A stretch of DNA of 39,081 bases from Clostridia bacterium (GCA_009929695.1 RZZW01000031.1:1-39081), one strand, 5' to 3'; counted from the first letter of the stretch, positions 24,116 to 32,658 are shown. The notes: a model not told the origin generated them from the letters alone. Made by a program: numbers and translations.

Positions 24116-27100
24116 ATGAATTCACTGCCGCGTTATTACGAGGACCCTCACACACTTCATGTGGGCACCTTGCCGCCGTGTGCGCATTTTGTGCCGTTTG
24201 ACACAGTAGAGCAGGCGCTCTGCACACCCTTGTGGGAGCTTCAAAAATCGCCCCGCGTCGTTATGTTAAGCGGCTGCGACTGGGATTTTGTGTATAGCGA
24301 CCGCATAGAGCACGTACAAAATAATTTCTATATGCCGCAAGCTGCGCTGGAAAATGCAAAGAGCATCCCTGTTCCAAGCTGCTGGCAAATGCAGGGGTAT
24401 GACCGTCACCAGTACACAAATGTGCGCTATCCGTTTCCGTTTGACCCTCCGTATGTCCCGAGCGAAAACCCATGCGGCGCATATAAGCACAGCTTTGCGC
24501 TCACTAAAGAGCAGTGTGCGCAAAATCTTACGCTTCATTTTGGTGGCGTTGATTCGTGCTTTTATGTGTGGATAAACGGCGAGCTTGTGGGATATAGTCA
24601 GGTTTCACACTCGCCAAGCGAGTTTGACATTACATGCTTTGTACACGAGGGCAACAACACCATAGCTGTGCTTGTGCTTAAATGGTGTGACGGCAGCTAC
24701 CTTGAGGATCAAGACAAGCTGCGAATGTCGGGCATTTTCCGCGATGTATATATCATGCTTCGCCCGCAAAAAAGAGTTACCGATTTTTTTGTGCACACAA
24801 ATTTAAGCGACGATTTAAAAAGCGCAGAGATATCAGTGAGCGCAAGCTTTACACAAGATGCGCCGAATATGCTTTGCACACTGCGCTCGCCTGACGGCAA
24901 AGAGCTTTCGTCAATGCCGCTTGCAGAGCAAATGTGCTTCCAAGTAAACGAGCCTGTTTTATGGAGCGCCGAAGCCCCGCAGCTTTACACCCTAAGCTTT
25001 GAGGGCGAGGAGTGCTTCGCGCAGGACGTAGGCATAAAAACAGTGACAACGCGCGGCGGCGTTTTGTATTTTAACGGACAAAACATAAAGCTGAAGGGCG
25101 TAAATCGCCATGATAACGACCCAAAAACAGGCTATGTGATAAGCCCCGAGCAGCTTTTAAAAGACCTTTATATGATGAAGCAAAGCAACGTCAACGCAAT
25201 TCGCACAAGCCATTACCCCAATGCCGAATGGGCGGTGCAGATGTTCGGACGCATAGGGCTGTACACGATAGCGGAGTCGGACATGGAGAGCCACGGCTGC
25301 ACACAGCTTTACGGCGCGTCAGACGAAAAGGATTATTTTAACATTATAAATGAAAGCGCGTTTTATGGGCTGGTGGCAAGCGACCCGCAGTTTCACGACG
25401 CGATAATTGACCGCACTGTGCGCAGCTTAGAGCGCGATAAAAATGCGGCGGCTGTTATCATATGGTCGCTCGGAAACGAGTCCGCCTACGGCGCGTCATT
25501 CGAGGACGCCGCCGCTTGGGTGAAAAAACGTGACCCCGAGCGCCTTGTACATTACGAAAACAGCATTTATCAAATGCCTGACCATGTAAACGATGTCTCG
25601 AACCTCGATTTATTCAGCCAAATGTACGCGCCGGTTGAAGCGATAGACGATTATTTTCAAAAGAAAATGATTTCCGTGCCGTTTATCCAGTGCGAAATGG
25701 CGCACGCAATGGGCAACGGCCCCGGAGATTTAGAGGACTATTACGAGCGCATTTACCGCTATGACGGCTTTGCGGGCGGCTTTGTTTGGGAATGGTGCGA
25801 CCATGCCGTGTGGCAGGGAAAAGCGCTCGGCGGCAGAGATAAATTTTTCTACGGCGGAGACTTCGGCGAATATCCGCACGACGGCGAATTTTGCGTTGAC
25901 GGTCTTGTCTACCCTGACCGCCGCCCGCATACAGGCCTTGCGGAGCTTAAAAACGTAGCCCGCCCCGCGCGTGTGATAACAGACAACGACGACGGAGAAA
26001 TTTTGCTGTATAACACGCTTGATTTCACGACCCTTTCCGACGCTGTAACGGCAGTTTGCACATTATATAAGGACGGCGCAGCAGTTAAATCGGAGCAAAT
26101 TCCACAAGAGCAGCTTAACATTTTGCCTCATAATACGGCGCTGATAAAGCTGCCGTTTATGCCGGAGGAGGGCGGCAGTGTAGTCATAAGTTGGCTGCAA
26201 AAATGCGATACAATATATCAGCTCGCAGGCACGCCGCTAGGCTTTGACCAAGTGCTTTTAAACACCTCGCCTGTGCAGCTTGCTCCGCGCGAGAGCAGGG
26301 GAGAGCTTGAAATATCCGAGACAGACACCGAAATATGCGTATTTTCAAAGGGTTTGCGCGCGGTGCTCAATAAAGACACAGGCGTTTTTGACAGCATAGT
26401 ATGCGGAGAAATTTCATATTTAACACAGCCCATGACGTGGAACATATGGCGCGCGCCGATAAGCAACGACATATATATCCGCAAGGAGTGGGAAAAGGCA
26501 GGATATAACGAGTGTAAGCCTCGCGTATATTCTGCAAAAGCGCAAAAGCAAAACGGCGCAGTGACGCTTGACATCGACGCTTCACTTAGCGCGGTATATC
26601 GTCAGAGAATACTAAAGCTTCACACAAAATGGACAATTTATGAAGACGGCAGAATTGCTTTGCACACAGACGTAGAGCGCGGCGAAAATATGCCGTATCT
26701 TCCGCGCTTTGGCGTGCGCGTGTTTTTGCCGCAGTGCTTTGAAAGCGTAAAATATCAAGGATACGGCGCAAGCGAAAGCTATGTCGATAAGCGCCGCGCA
26801 AGCTATCATGCGGCGTTTGAGACAACAGTCACAGCAATGCATGAGGACTATATCCGCCCGCAGGAAAACGGCGCAAGATACGGCTGCCAAAGCGTGAGCA
26901 TAGCCTCGCAAAATGCCGCGATAAAGGCGGCGGGCGAAAGCTTCAGCTTCAATGCGTCGCACTACACACAAGAGGAGCTGACGCAAAAGGCACATAATTT
27001 TGAACTTGAGCCATGCGGCAGCACCGTGCTTTGCCTTGACTATAAGCAGTCCGGCGTTGGATCTAACAGCTGCGGGCCTGAGCTTGCCAAAGCGTGGCAG

Positions 27101-27151
27101 CTTGATGAAATGAGATTTACATGGGACATCGAACTTAATTTTGGAGGTTGA
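24116..27151 (+). CDS. lacZ: GH2 beta-galactosidase (LacZ type)
   Basis: At 1011 residues it is close to E. coli LacZ (1023) in length and layout: sugar-binding jelly roll (about 50-215), Ig-like domain, TIM barrel (about 330-620) and a C-terminal Bgal_small domain. The acid/base is Glu455 in WSLGNESAYG; the nucleophile is Glu527 in FIQCEMAHAMGNGPGDLEDY (the usual Tyr after Glu is Met here). VNRHDNDPKTGYVI is the conserved metal/substrate region. There is no signal peptide, so it acts on imported galactosides in the cytoplasm. AAGGAGAT precedes the ATG, and the gene ends 2 bases before the ATG of the aldo/keto reductase. Confidence 0.93.
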   Translation: MNSLPRYYEDPHTLHVGTLPPCAHFVPFDTVEQALCTPLWELQKSPRVVMLSGCDWDFVYSDRIEHVQNNFYMPQAALENAKSIPVPSCWQMQGYDRHQYTNVRYPFPFDPPYVPSENPCGAYKHSFALTKEQCAQNLTLHFGGVDSCFYVWINGELVGYSQVSHSPSEFDITCFVHEGNNTIAVLVLKWCDGSYLEDQDKLRMSGIFRDVYIMLRPQKRVTDFFVHTNLSDDLKSAEISVSASFTQDAPNMLCTLRSPDGKELSSMPLAEQMCFQVNEPVLWSAEAPQLYTLSFEGEECFAQDVGIKTVTTRGGVLYFNGQNIKLKGVNRHDNDPKTGYVISPEQLLKDLYMMKQSNVNAIRTSHYPNAEWAVQMFGRIGLYTIAESDMESHGCTQLYGASDEKDYFNIINESAFYGLVASDPQFHDAIIDRTVRSLERDKNAAAVIIWSLGNESAYGASFEDAAAWVKKRDPERLVHYENSIYQMPDHVNDVSNLDLFSQMYAPVEAIDDYFQKKMISVPFIQCEMAHAMGNGPGDLEDYYERIYRYDGFAGGFVWEWCDHAVWQGKALGGRDKFFYGGDFGEYPHDGEFCVDGLVYPDRRPHTGLAELKNVARPARVITDNDDGEILLYNTLDFTTLSDAVTAVCTLYKDGAAVKSEQIPQEQLNILPHNTALIKLPFMPEEGGSVVISWLQKCDTIYQLAGTPLGFDQVLLNTSPVQLAPRESRGELEISETDTEICVFSKGLRAVLNKDTGVFDSIVCGEISYLTQPMTWNIWRAPISNDIYIRKEWEKAGYNECKPRVYSAKAQKQNGAVTLDIDASLSAVYRQRILKLHTKWTIYEDGRIALHTDVERGENMPYLPRFGVRVFLPQCFESVKYQGYGASESYVDKRRASYHAAFETTVTAMHEDYIRPQENGARYGCQSVSIASQNAAIKAAGESFSFNASHYTQEELTQKAHNFELEPCGSTVLCLDYKQSGVGSNSCGPELAKAWQLDEMRFTWDIELNFGG

Positions 27152-27153
27152 TT

Positions 27154-28140
27154 ATGAAATGCACCCCAAACCCCGCACGCTACGCCGATATGCCATACAG
27201 GCGCTGCGGCAAAAGCGGCTTAAAGCTGCCCGCCATGAGCCTTGGGCTGTGGCACAGCTTTGGCGCGCAGGCAAGCTATGATAATTGCTGCGAAATGGTG
27301 CTCGGCGCTTTCGACAACGGCATAACGCATTTTGACCTCGCGAATAATTACGGCCCGCCCGAAGGCTCTGCCGAGGAAACACTTGGGAAAATATTAAACG
27401 AACAGCTTTCCGCGCACAGAGATGAGATGGTGATATCCACAAAGGCGGGCTATTATATGTGGGAGGGGCCTTACGGCGAATGGGGCAGCCGCAAGCACTT
27501 AATTTCAAGCCTTGACCAAAGCTTAAAGCGGCTAGGGCTTGATTATGTCGATATATTTTACCACCACCGCCCCGACCCTGATACACCGCTTGAGGAAACT
27601 GCGGACGCGCTTGCCGACATTATAAAAAGCGGCAAGGCCATGTATGCAGGCATAAGCAATTATAACGAAGCGGACACACAGCGCATTGTCGATATTTTAT
27701 CACAGCGAGGCGTGCACTGCCTTATCCATCAGATGAAATATTCAATGCTTCAGCGCCAAAACGAGCCGATTTTTGCACTTTTAAATAAAAACGGTGTCGG
27801 CAGCATAGCGTTTTCGCCGCTTGCACAGGGAATTTTAACAGGCAAATACGCAAACGGCATACCGTCAAATTCACGCGCGGCAACAGATAAACGCTTTTTA
27901 AACGCGTCAAGCATAGATGAAAATGATGTTGAAAAGGCAAATAAGCTCATGCCGATAGCCGAAAGCCGCGGACAGTCGCTTGCGCAAATGGCGCTTGCGT
28001 GGGTGCTGCGAGACGGCGCGGCAACAAGCGTAATTTTGGGCGCAAGCAAATTAAGCCAAATAACAGATAATTTAAACGCATTAAAAAATCTGACGTTCAC
28101 CTCTCAGGAGCTTGCGGAGATTGACGACATTTTAAGGTAA
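27154..28140 (+). CDS. Aldo/keto reductase, YghZ-like
   Basis: A 328-residue AKR barrel. The catalytic tetrad can be placed at the Asp and Tyr of THFDLANNYGPP, the Lys of ISTKAGYYMW and the His of IFYHHRPDPDTPLEE. The N-terminal blocks YRRCGKSGLKLPAMSLGLWH and the C-terminal NADPH-binding stretch (SVILGASKLSQITDN) resemble YghZ, an L-glyceraldehyde 3-phosphate/aldehyde reductase. GGAGG sits at the very end of the beta-galactosidase gene, before ATG 27154. In this operon it may reduce an aldehyde from sugar breakdown, for example L-lactaldehyde from rhamnose or fucose (inference). Confidence 0.88.
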   Translation: MKCTPNPARYADMPYRRCGKSGLKLPAMSLGLWHSFGAQASYDNCCEMVLGAFDNGITHFDLANNYGPPEGSAEETLGKILNEQLSAHRDEMVISTKAGYYMWEGPYGEWGSRKHLISSLDQSLKRLGLDYVDIFYHHRPDPDTPLEETADALADIIKSGKAMYAGISNYNEADTQRIVDILSQRGVHCLIHQMKYSMLQRQNEPIFALLNKNGVGSIAFSPLAQGILTGKYANGIPSNSRAATDKRFLNASSIDENDVEKANKLMPIAESRGQSLAQMALAWVLRDGAATSVILGASKLSQITDNLNALKNLTFTSQELAEIDDILR

Positions 28141-28155
28141 AGACTTGGTGAAAAA

Positions 28156-30318
28156 ATGAACGATTATCCAAAGGGCGGATTTACGCTGCCGGGCGAAGCG
28201 GGCTATGAGGAGCTTACTCTAAAGCTTGCCGAGCGTTTTGGCGCGGACGTCATACGCGACAGCGACGGCACAGTGCTGTCAGGCGACATCTTAAAGGCGG
28301 GCTATAAAATATACTCAACGCTGTGCGTCATACGCGACCATAATGATTTTTTGCAGAGGCACCCCGAGTATCAGCAGCAGTGCTTTTTAATGTCGCACGC
28401 AGTCACAGCAGAGCGCGAAACGCTCAACATAAAGCTTCTGAACGGTTACAGCACGCAGCAGTTTATGATAAATGCGGCAGACGACGCCATAGCGCTTTGG
28501 CAGGTGTTTGACCGCACGCAAGACAAAGAGCTGCCGCGTGAAAGCTGGGCGTATGAGGACGGCGTTGTAACCATTCAAAACGCCGAGCCGTGGCACAGCT
28601 ATACTGTCAATTTTCTAGCCTATCGCATTTGGGAAGAAATCTCAATGTATAATTACCTGACAAATGACTGGACAGGCGAGCACTTGATGCAGCTTGACCC
28701 TGTTTATCCCGAAGCGCAGGCATATTTGTGCGATTTTCTTGAAAAATGGTGCGCCGAGCACAAGCAGACAAATGTCGTGCGGTTTACCTCGCTGTTTTAT
28801 AATTTTGTGTGGATATGGGGCGAGAATAACGCCGAAAGCTTTTACACAGACTGGGCGTCATACGATTTCACCGTCAGCCCGCGTATGCTTGGCGAATTTG
28901 CAAAAGCATACGGCTATGCGCTGACAAGCGAGGATTTTATAAACCGCGGCATAAGACATTCGTGCCATCTCGCACCGAATAAGCGGCAAAGAGACTATAT
29001 TTTCTTTGTAAATTCATTTGTTACAGGCTTTGGCAAAAAGCTTGTGGATATCGTTCATAATCATGGCAAGGAAGCGTATTTGTTTTATGACGACAGCTGG
29101 GTAGGCACAGAGCCATGCGGCGAAAGCTTTGCGCAGCTTGGGTTTGACGGCATAATTAAGTGTGTTTTTTCAGGCTATGAGGCGCGGCTTTGCAGTGCTG
29201 TTGACGGCGCAAAAACACACGAGCTTCGCCTGCACCCGTATTTGTTTCCGGTTGGCCTTGGCGGCGCGCCAACGTTTATGAAAGGCGGGCACCCGGGCAG
29301 AGATGCGCTAGATTATTGGTCAAAGGTGCGCCGCGCGCTTTTGCGAAAGCCTGTTGACCGCATAGGCCTTGGCGGCTATCTGCACCTAACGCAGGAATAT
29401 CCCGATTTTCTCGCGGCGATGGATACAATAACGGACGAATTTGCACAAATAAGCGCTCTGCATAAAGAGGGCGCACCGCAGGTATACCCATGTAAAATAG
29501 GCATAGTGACAGCGTGGGGCAGCCTGCGCCGCTGGACGTGCGGCGGGCATTACCACGAGCACCCCGAGCTTGATTTGCTCAATCTGCTTGAAAGCTTGGC
29601 GGGATTGCCGTTCGACATCGAGTTTTTATCGCTTGACGAGCTTGAAAACGGCGTGCCAAGCGGCATTGATATCATTATAAATGCGGGCTTTGCGGGCAGC
29701 GCATGGAGCGGAGGTGACGCATGGCGCAGCGCGGAAATCACAGCGGCAGTGACAAGCTTTGTGCACGGCGGCGGCGTATTTCTCGGCGTTGGCGAGCCGA
29801 GCGCCGTCACAGGCTGCGCGCCTGTGTTTAAGCTTGCAAATGTTCTCGGCGTTGATAAGGACACGCCGGAGCTTTTAAGCCACGGCAAAATAGCGGCAAA
29901 AGCAAATTGCACGCTTGATTTTCTTAAAGCCTACCTCCCGCAAACATCAACAAGGGTGCGCCTGCTGACGGATAAAGTCGAGGTGTCGGCAGTAGACACC
30001 GAGGGCAGCCCCGCCGTAACGCTCAATCATTTCGGCAGCGGCATAGGCGTGTACATGAGCGGCTACCGCCACACATCGCAAAACGCCCATGTGCTGCATC
30101 AGCTTTTGCTTGCCGTGTCAAAAAAGCAAATTTCGCCTATAATATGCACAGCACCGGGCACAGAATGTCATGTGTTTCAAGACGCAAAAAAGCTTGTGCT
30201 AATAAATAGCAGCAGCACCCCGCAAGTCACCTCCGTAACAGTAAATGACAAAACCTACACCGCAACGCTGCCGCCCTTCGCCCTAGAGCTTTTATCAATG
30301 CAGACGGCAGACGCTTGA
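28156..30318 (+). CDS. GH112 1,3-beta-galactosyl-N-acetylhexosamine (or galactosyl-rhamnose) phosphorylase
   Basis: GH112 enzymes split Gal-beta-1,3-GlcNAc/GalNAc (or Gal-beta-1,4-rhamnose) with phosphate, giving alpha-galactose 1-phosphate. The 720-residue length and the start KGGFTLPGEAGYEELTLKLAERFGADVIRDSDGTVLSGDI are typical. The catalytic acid lies in LFYDDSWVGTEP, with Asp313 as the expected residue. Further blocks are LFYNFVWIWGENNAES, VSPRMLGEFAKAYGY and GGHPGRDALDYWSKVRRALLRKPVDRIG. There is no signal peptide, so it is cytoplasmic. Substrate preference cannot be read from sequence alone; the neighbouring AKR would suit a deoxy-sugar pathway, whereas nahK, galT and galE are absent from the window. 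It is the last gene of the plus-strand operon, and no terminator is visible. Confidence 0.92.
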   Translation: MNDYPKGGFTLPGEAGYEELTLKLAERFGADVIRDSDGTVLSGDILKAGYKIYSTLCVIRDHNDFLQRHPEYQQQCFLMSHAVTAERETLNIKLLNGYSTQQFMINAADDAIALWQVFDRTQDKELPRESWAYEDGVVTIQNAEPWHSYTVNFLAYRIWEEISMYNYLTNDWTGEHLMQLDPVYPEAQAYLCDFLEKWCAEHKQTNVVRFTSLFYNFVWIWGENNAESFYTDWASYDFTVSPRMLGEFAKAYGYALTSEDFINRGIRHSCHLAPNKRQRDYIFFVNSFVTGFGKKLVDIVHNHGKEAYLFYDDSWVGTEPCGESFAQLGFDGIIKCVFSGYEARLCSAVDGAKTHELRLHPYLFPVGLGGAPTFMKGGHPGRDALDYWSKVRRALLRKPVDRIGLGGYLHLTQEYPDFLAAMDTITDEFAQISALHKEGAPQVYPCKIGIVTAWGSLRRWTCGGHYHEHPELDLLNLLESLAGLPFDIEFLSLDELENGVPSGIDIIINAGFAGSAWSGGDAWRSAEITAAVTSFVHGGGVFLGVGEPSAVTGCAPVFKLANVLGVDKDTPELLSHGKIAAKANCTLDFLKAYLPQTSTRVRLLTDKVEVSAVDTEGSPAVTLNHFGSGIGVYMSGYRHTSQNAHVLHQLLLAVSKKQISPIICTAPGTECHVFQDAKKLVLINSSSTPQVTSVTVNDKTYTATLPPFALELLSMQTADA

Positions 30319-30333
30319 ATAAGCATTTGCGGC

Positions 30334-30786
30334 ATGGTATACTATATTAGAGCGGTTTCGGAAATTGCTTACAGCAGTTCAGGCGAAAATGATGCTGATA
30401 AGCTGCAAGTTGCAAAGGTTTGCTTGGGTGAGCGAGATGCGGATAGCCCGAAAAAGTTACTCCGAATTTTAGAGACGCTGTTTAGCAGTGACCTGCCGGC
30501 CTCTGAGAAACTTGAAATGCTTGAGCAAGAAGGAATAGATTGCGAGTCGCTAGAAAGCGAGGTAAGCGAAATGTGTAATTATAGCAAGGGCGTAAGAGAA
30601 GAAGGTATACAGCAAGGTATGCAGCAAGGTAAGCAGCGTGGTAAATTAGAAGCTATTCTTGCGTTGAAAGAACATATGTTTAACGGCGATGTCAACAAAA
30701 TCATGGATATGATGGATATTCCAAAAGCCGAAAGAGCTTTTTACCTTGACGAAATTAAAAAGCTTGAAGAAAAACAGGATAAGTAA
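30334..30786 (+). pseudogene. C-terminal remnant of a PD-(D/E)XK (Rpn-type) nuclease/transposase
   Basis: The product begins abruptly (MVYYIRAVSEIAYSSSGEND) and lacks the catalytic PD-(D/E)XK domain. What remains is the tail typical of this family: a helical stretch, repeated Gln/Gly units (EEGIQQGMQQGKQRGK) and a small terminal helical domain (LALKEHMFNGDVNKIMDMMDIPKAERAFYLDEI). It starts 15 bases after the GH112 stop, where the operon ends and the AT-rich remnant region begins. Confidence 0.65.
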
Positions 30787-30793
30787 CATAACA

Positions 30794-30825
30794 AGCGGGA
30801 GTAGTAAAACACTTCCGCTTCTTTT
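30794..30825 (+). terminator. Rho-independent terminator
   Basis: Stem AGCGGGAGT / ACTTCCGCT (one G-U pair) followed by TCTTTT, just after the first Rpn-type tail. Confidence 0.65.
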
Positions 30826-30865
30826 AAATGCTTGCATTAAGGAGCAGAAGTTTATGGAAAATGTG

Positions 30866-31155
30866 AATAAAGAAAAAAGAAAAACAGAAGAACAGAAGAA
30901 TTTGAAGAGAGGTGTAGAGAAGCTTTTGAAACAGGATATAAAGAAATGTTTGCCATAGGATATAAAGAGGGCAAACAGCAAGGTCAAGAATTAGTGGCGA
31001 AAACCATTTTGGCATTGAAAGAAAAAATGTTCAACGGCGATGTACCGAAAATCATGGATATGATGAATATCCCGCAAGCCGACAGAACCTTTTACCTTGA
31101 AGAAATCAACAAACTTGAAGAAAAACAGGATAAGCAACATAAGCGGCGGCAGTAG
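30866..31155 (+). pseudogene. Second Rpn-type tail remnant
   Basis: In the frame ending at 31155 the sequence reads EFEERCREAFETGYKEMFAIGYKEGKQQG and then LALKEKMFNGDVPKIMDMMNIPQADRTFYLEEINKLEEKQDK. The last part is about 80% identical to the end of the preceding remnant. The frame closes upstream at a stop near 30862. The ATG-initiated frame at 30854 runs through the A-rich stretch in another phase, so an A-tract slip may have broken the gene. The tandem tails suggest duplication of the element or successive insertions. Confidence 0.6.
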
Positions 31156-31177
31156 AAATGCTGCCGCTTCATTTTTG
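31141..31177 (+). terminator. Rho-independent terminator
   Basis: Stem AAGCGGC(G)GCAG / CTGCCGCTT with the tail CATTTTT, overlapping the end of the second Rpn-type remnant. Confidence 0.65.
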
Positions 31178-31183
31178 GGATGC

Positions 31184-31257
31184 TTTTTTGTACGCCCGAA
31201 AAATTGAAACTACAATACATTAACGGTATATGTAATTATCTTCGAGGCTAAAACATA
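31184..31257 (+). repeat. Dispersed repeat, copy A
   Basis: The block TTTTTTGTACGCCCGAAAAA...ATTGAAACTACAATA...TAATTATCTTCGAGGCTAAAACATA recurs at 32652-32742 and, more diverged, at 33630-33718. Copies A and B both start at the U-tract region of a terminator hairpin. Copy A runs straight into the RelB remnant. Confidence 0.75.
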
Positions 31258-31367
31258 ATGCAGAGACAATAGAGGCACTTGAAGAAGTGGAACGTATGAA
31301 AGCAGACCCTTCTATTGGGAAAACATACACAAATGTTGCTGATTTAATGGATGACCTTAATTCTTAA
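31257..31367 (+). pseudogene. 3' remnant of a RelB/DinJ-family antitoxin
   Basis: Open from the repeat boundary to TAA 31365-31367, the frame encodes NAETIEALEEVERMKADPSI and then GKTYTNVADLMDDLNS. This is the characteristic C-terminal tail of RelB/DinJ antitoxins. The ribbon-helix-helix DNA-binding part is gone and no toxin gene follows. Confidence 0.7.
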
Positions 31368-31410
31368 TAAAAGATGTGCTTAAATCCAAAAGCCAACTCA
31401 TCCCGTCATC

Positions 31411-31439
31411 TTGACAAAAGAATAAAAACCGCATATAAT
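31411..31439 (+). promoter_or_regulatory. Consensus sigma-A promoter of the repeat RNA
   Basis: A perfect -35 TTGACA (31411-31416), a 17-bp spacer and a perfect -10 TATAAT (31434-31439). It is the strongest promoter in the window, placed about 30 bases before the two-repeat RNA, and implies abundant transcription. Confidence 0.92.
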
Positions 31440-31468
31440 AATTATACAAGAGAAACCTTGTAACATCG

Positions 31469-31544
31469 GGTGTTTCTCTACCATATAGTGAGAACTTTAT
31501 ATGTCAGGTGTATCCCTACCATATAGTGGGAACTTTAAAATCAT
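31469..31544 (+). ncRNA. ToxI-like two-repeat RNA (candidate type III antitoxin)
   Basis: Two tandem 38-nt repeats: copy 1 at 31469-31506, copy 2 at 31507-31544, sharing GGTGT, CTACCATATAGTG and GAACTTT. Each can fold CUC or CCC against GAG or GGG around the CAUAUA loop; the U-A pair of copy 1 is a C-G pair in copy 2, a compensatory change. GGU can also pair with ACC, giving a possible H-type pseudoknot. As I recall the ToxI repeat (36 nt, AGGTG...CTACC...AAGTG...CT...AAATTC), the element order is the same. Promoter, repeats, terminator, then a gene is the ToxIN layout, but the gene here is rhuM. Antitoxin function is inferred. Confidence 0.7.
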
Positions 31545-31553
31545 TAGAGACGA

Positions 31554-31585
31554 GGGAGAGTTACTAAGGTGACTCTTCCTTTTTA
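31554..31585 (+). terminator. Terminator after the ToxI-like RNA
   Basis: GGGAGAGT (31554-31561) pairs with ACTCTTCC (31572-31579) and is followed by TTTTTATTTATT. As in type III toxin-antitoxin loci it would make most transcripts end after the repeats, with readthrough into the gene behind. Confidence 0.85.
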
Positions 31586-31606
31586 TTTATTGGGAGAAAT
31601 ATAAAA

Positions 31607-32509
31607 ATGAATAATAAGCCAAATACAAATATAGTAATGTATACCACAAATGATGGCTTAATAAAGATAGAAGCGTCTTTTGATAAAGATACGGTTTGGT
31701 TATCCATCGACCAAATGGCGGAATTATTTCAACGAGACCGCAGTGTTATCGGAAAGCATATACGTAATGTTTTTAAAGAAGGCGAATTAGTAAAGGATTC
31801 AGTGTGGGCAAAATTTGCCTATACTGCATCTGATGGTAAAGATTACAATGTTGATTATTATAACCTTGATGTTATTATTTCTGTTGGCTATCGCGTAAAG
31901 TCTGTTCGTGGCACACAATTTCGAATTTGGGCAACAAATATTCTAAAGGAATACATGAAAAAAGGCTTTGCTATGGACGATGAACGACTAAAAGGCAATG
32001 GCGGCGGCAACTACTGGAAAGAATTGCTCGATCGCATTAAAGATATTCGTTCCCCAGAGAAAGTACTTTACAGACAAGTCCTTGACCTTTATTCAACCAG
32101 CGTGGATTATAACCCTCATAGCGAGGATTCTATTAGTTTCTTTAAAATAGTGCAGAACAAACTTCATTTTGCTGCTCATGGGCAGACTGCCGCAGAGGTA
32201 ATATATAAACGGTCTGATTCGGAAAAACCATTTATGGGTTTAACGTCATTTTCGGGTGAACTTCCGGCATTAAAGGATATCGTTGTTGCGAAAAATTATT
32301 TACAAGAAAACGAACTGCGTGTCTTAAATAATCTTGTATCCGGTTATTTTGATTTGGCTGAAATCAATGCCATAGAGCATAAGCCGATGTATATGAGTGA
32401 CTATGTGCAGCAGTTAGACTCTGTTCTTTCTTCTGGAAACAGACAGCTACTACAAAATAGCGGAACGATCAGTCATAAGCAAGCAGTGGAAAAAGCAACG
32501 ACAGAGTAA
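31607..32509 (+). CDS. rhuM: RhuM-family protein, late premature stop
   Basis: The first 130 residues are the RhuM core: KDTVWLSIDQMAELFQRDRSV (helix-turn-helix-like) and YNLDVIISVGYRVKSVRGTQFR followed by IWATNILKEYMKKGF. The C-terminal half is the Fic/DOC-like extension (FFKIVQNKLHFAAHGQTAAEVIYKRS...EIKP-type end). A TAA at 32507-32509 follows KATTE, and the same frame continues RKYQEKTITPVEQSYSDNIK, as expected for the usual RhuM tail, so a Tyr codon has probably become TAA; about 30 residues are lost. The biochemical role of RhuM is not established, though the genes occur among defence and mobile genes. GGGAG lies before the ATG, and its only visible promoter is the one in front of the ToxI-like RNA. 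Confidence 0.85.
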   Translation: MNNKPNTNIVMYTTNDGLIKIEASFDKDTVWLSIDQMAELFQRDRSVIGKHIRNVFKEGELVKDSVWAKFAYTASDGKDYNVDYYNLDVIISVGYRVKSVRGTQFRIWATNILKEYMKKGFAMDDERLKGNGGGNYWKELLDRIKDIRSPEKVLYRQVLDLYSTSVDYNPHSEDSISFFKIVQNKLHFAAHGQTAAEVIYKRSDSEKPFMGLTSFSGELPALKDIVVAKNYLQENELRVLNNLVSGYFDLAEINAIEHKPMYMSDYVQQLDSVLSSGNRQLLQNSGTISHKQAVEKATTE

Positions 32510-32631
32510 CGCAAATATCAGGAAAAAACAATTACGCCTGTGGAACAGTCATATTCGGATAACATCAAATCGCTTGAAAAAGAAGCTAGAAAAAAAGCAG
32601 GTAATAGACGACTTAGAAAACAACGATTTTC

Positions 32632-32658
32632 GCCGCTCCATTCGGGGCGGCTTTTTTG
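32632..32658 (+). terminator. Rho-independent terminator after rhuM
   Basis: A strong stem GCCGCTCC / GGGGCGGC with loop ATTC, followed by TTTTTT. Confidence 0.85.

Noticed and set aside
31469-31544. Tandem 38-nt repeats considered as a short CRISPR array
   Set aside because: The repeats abut without unique spacers, no cas genes are present, and promoter, hairpin and terminator fit a repeat antitoxin RNA better.
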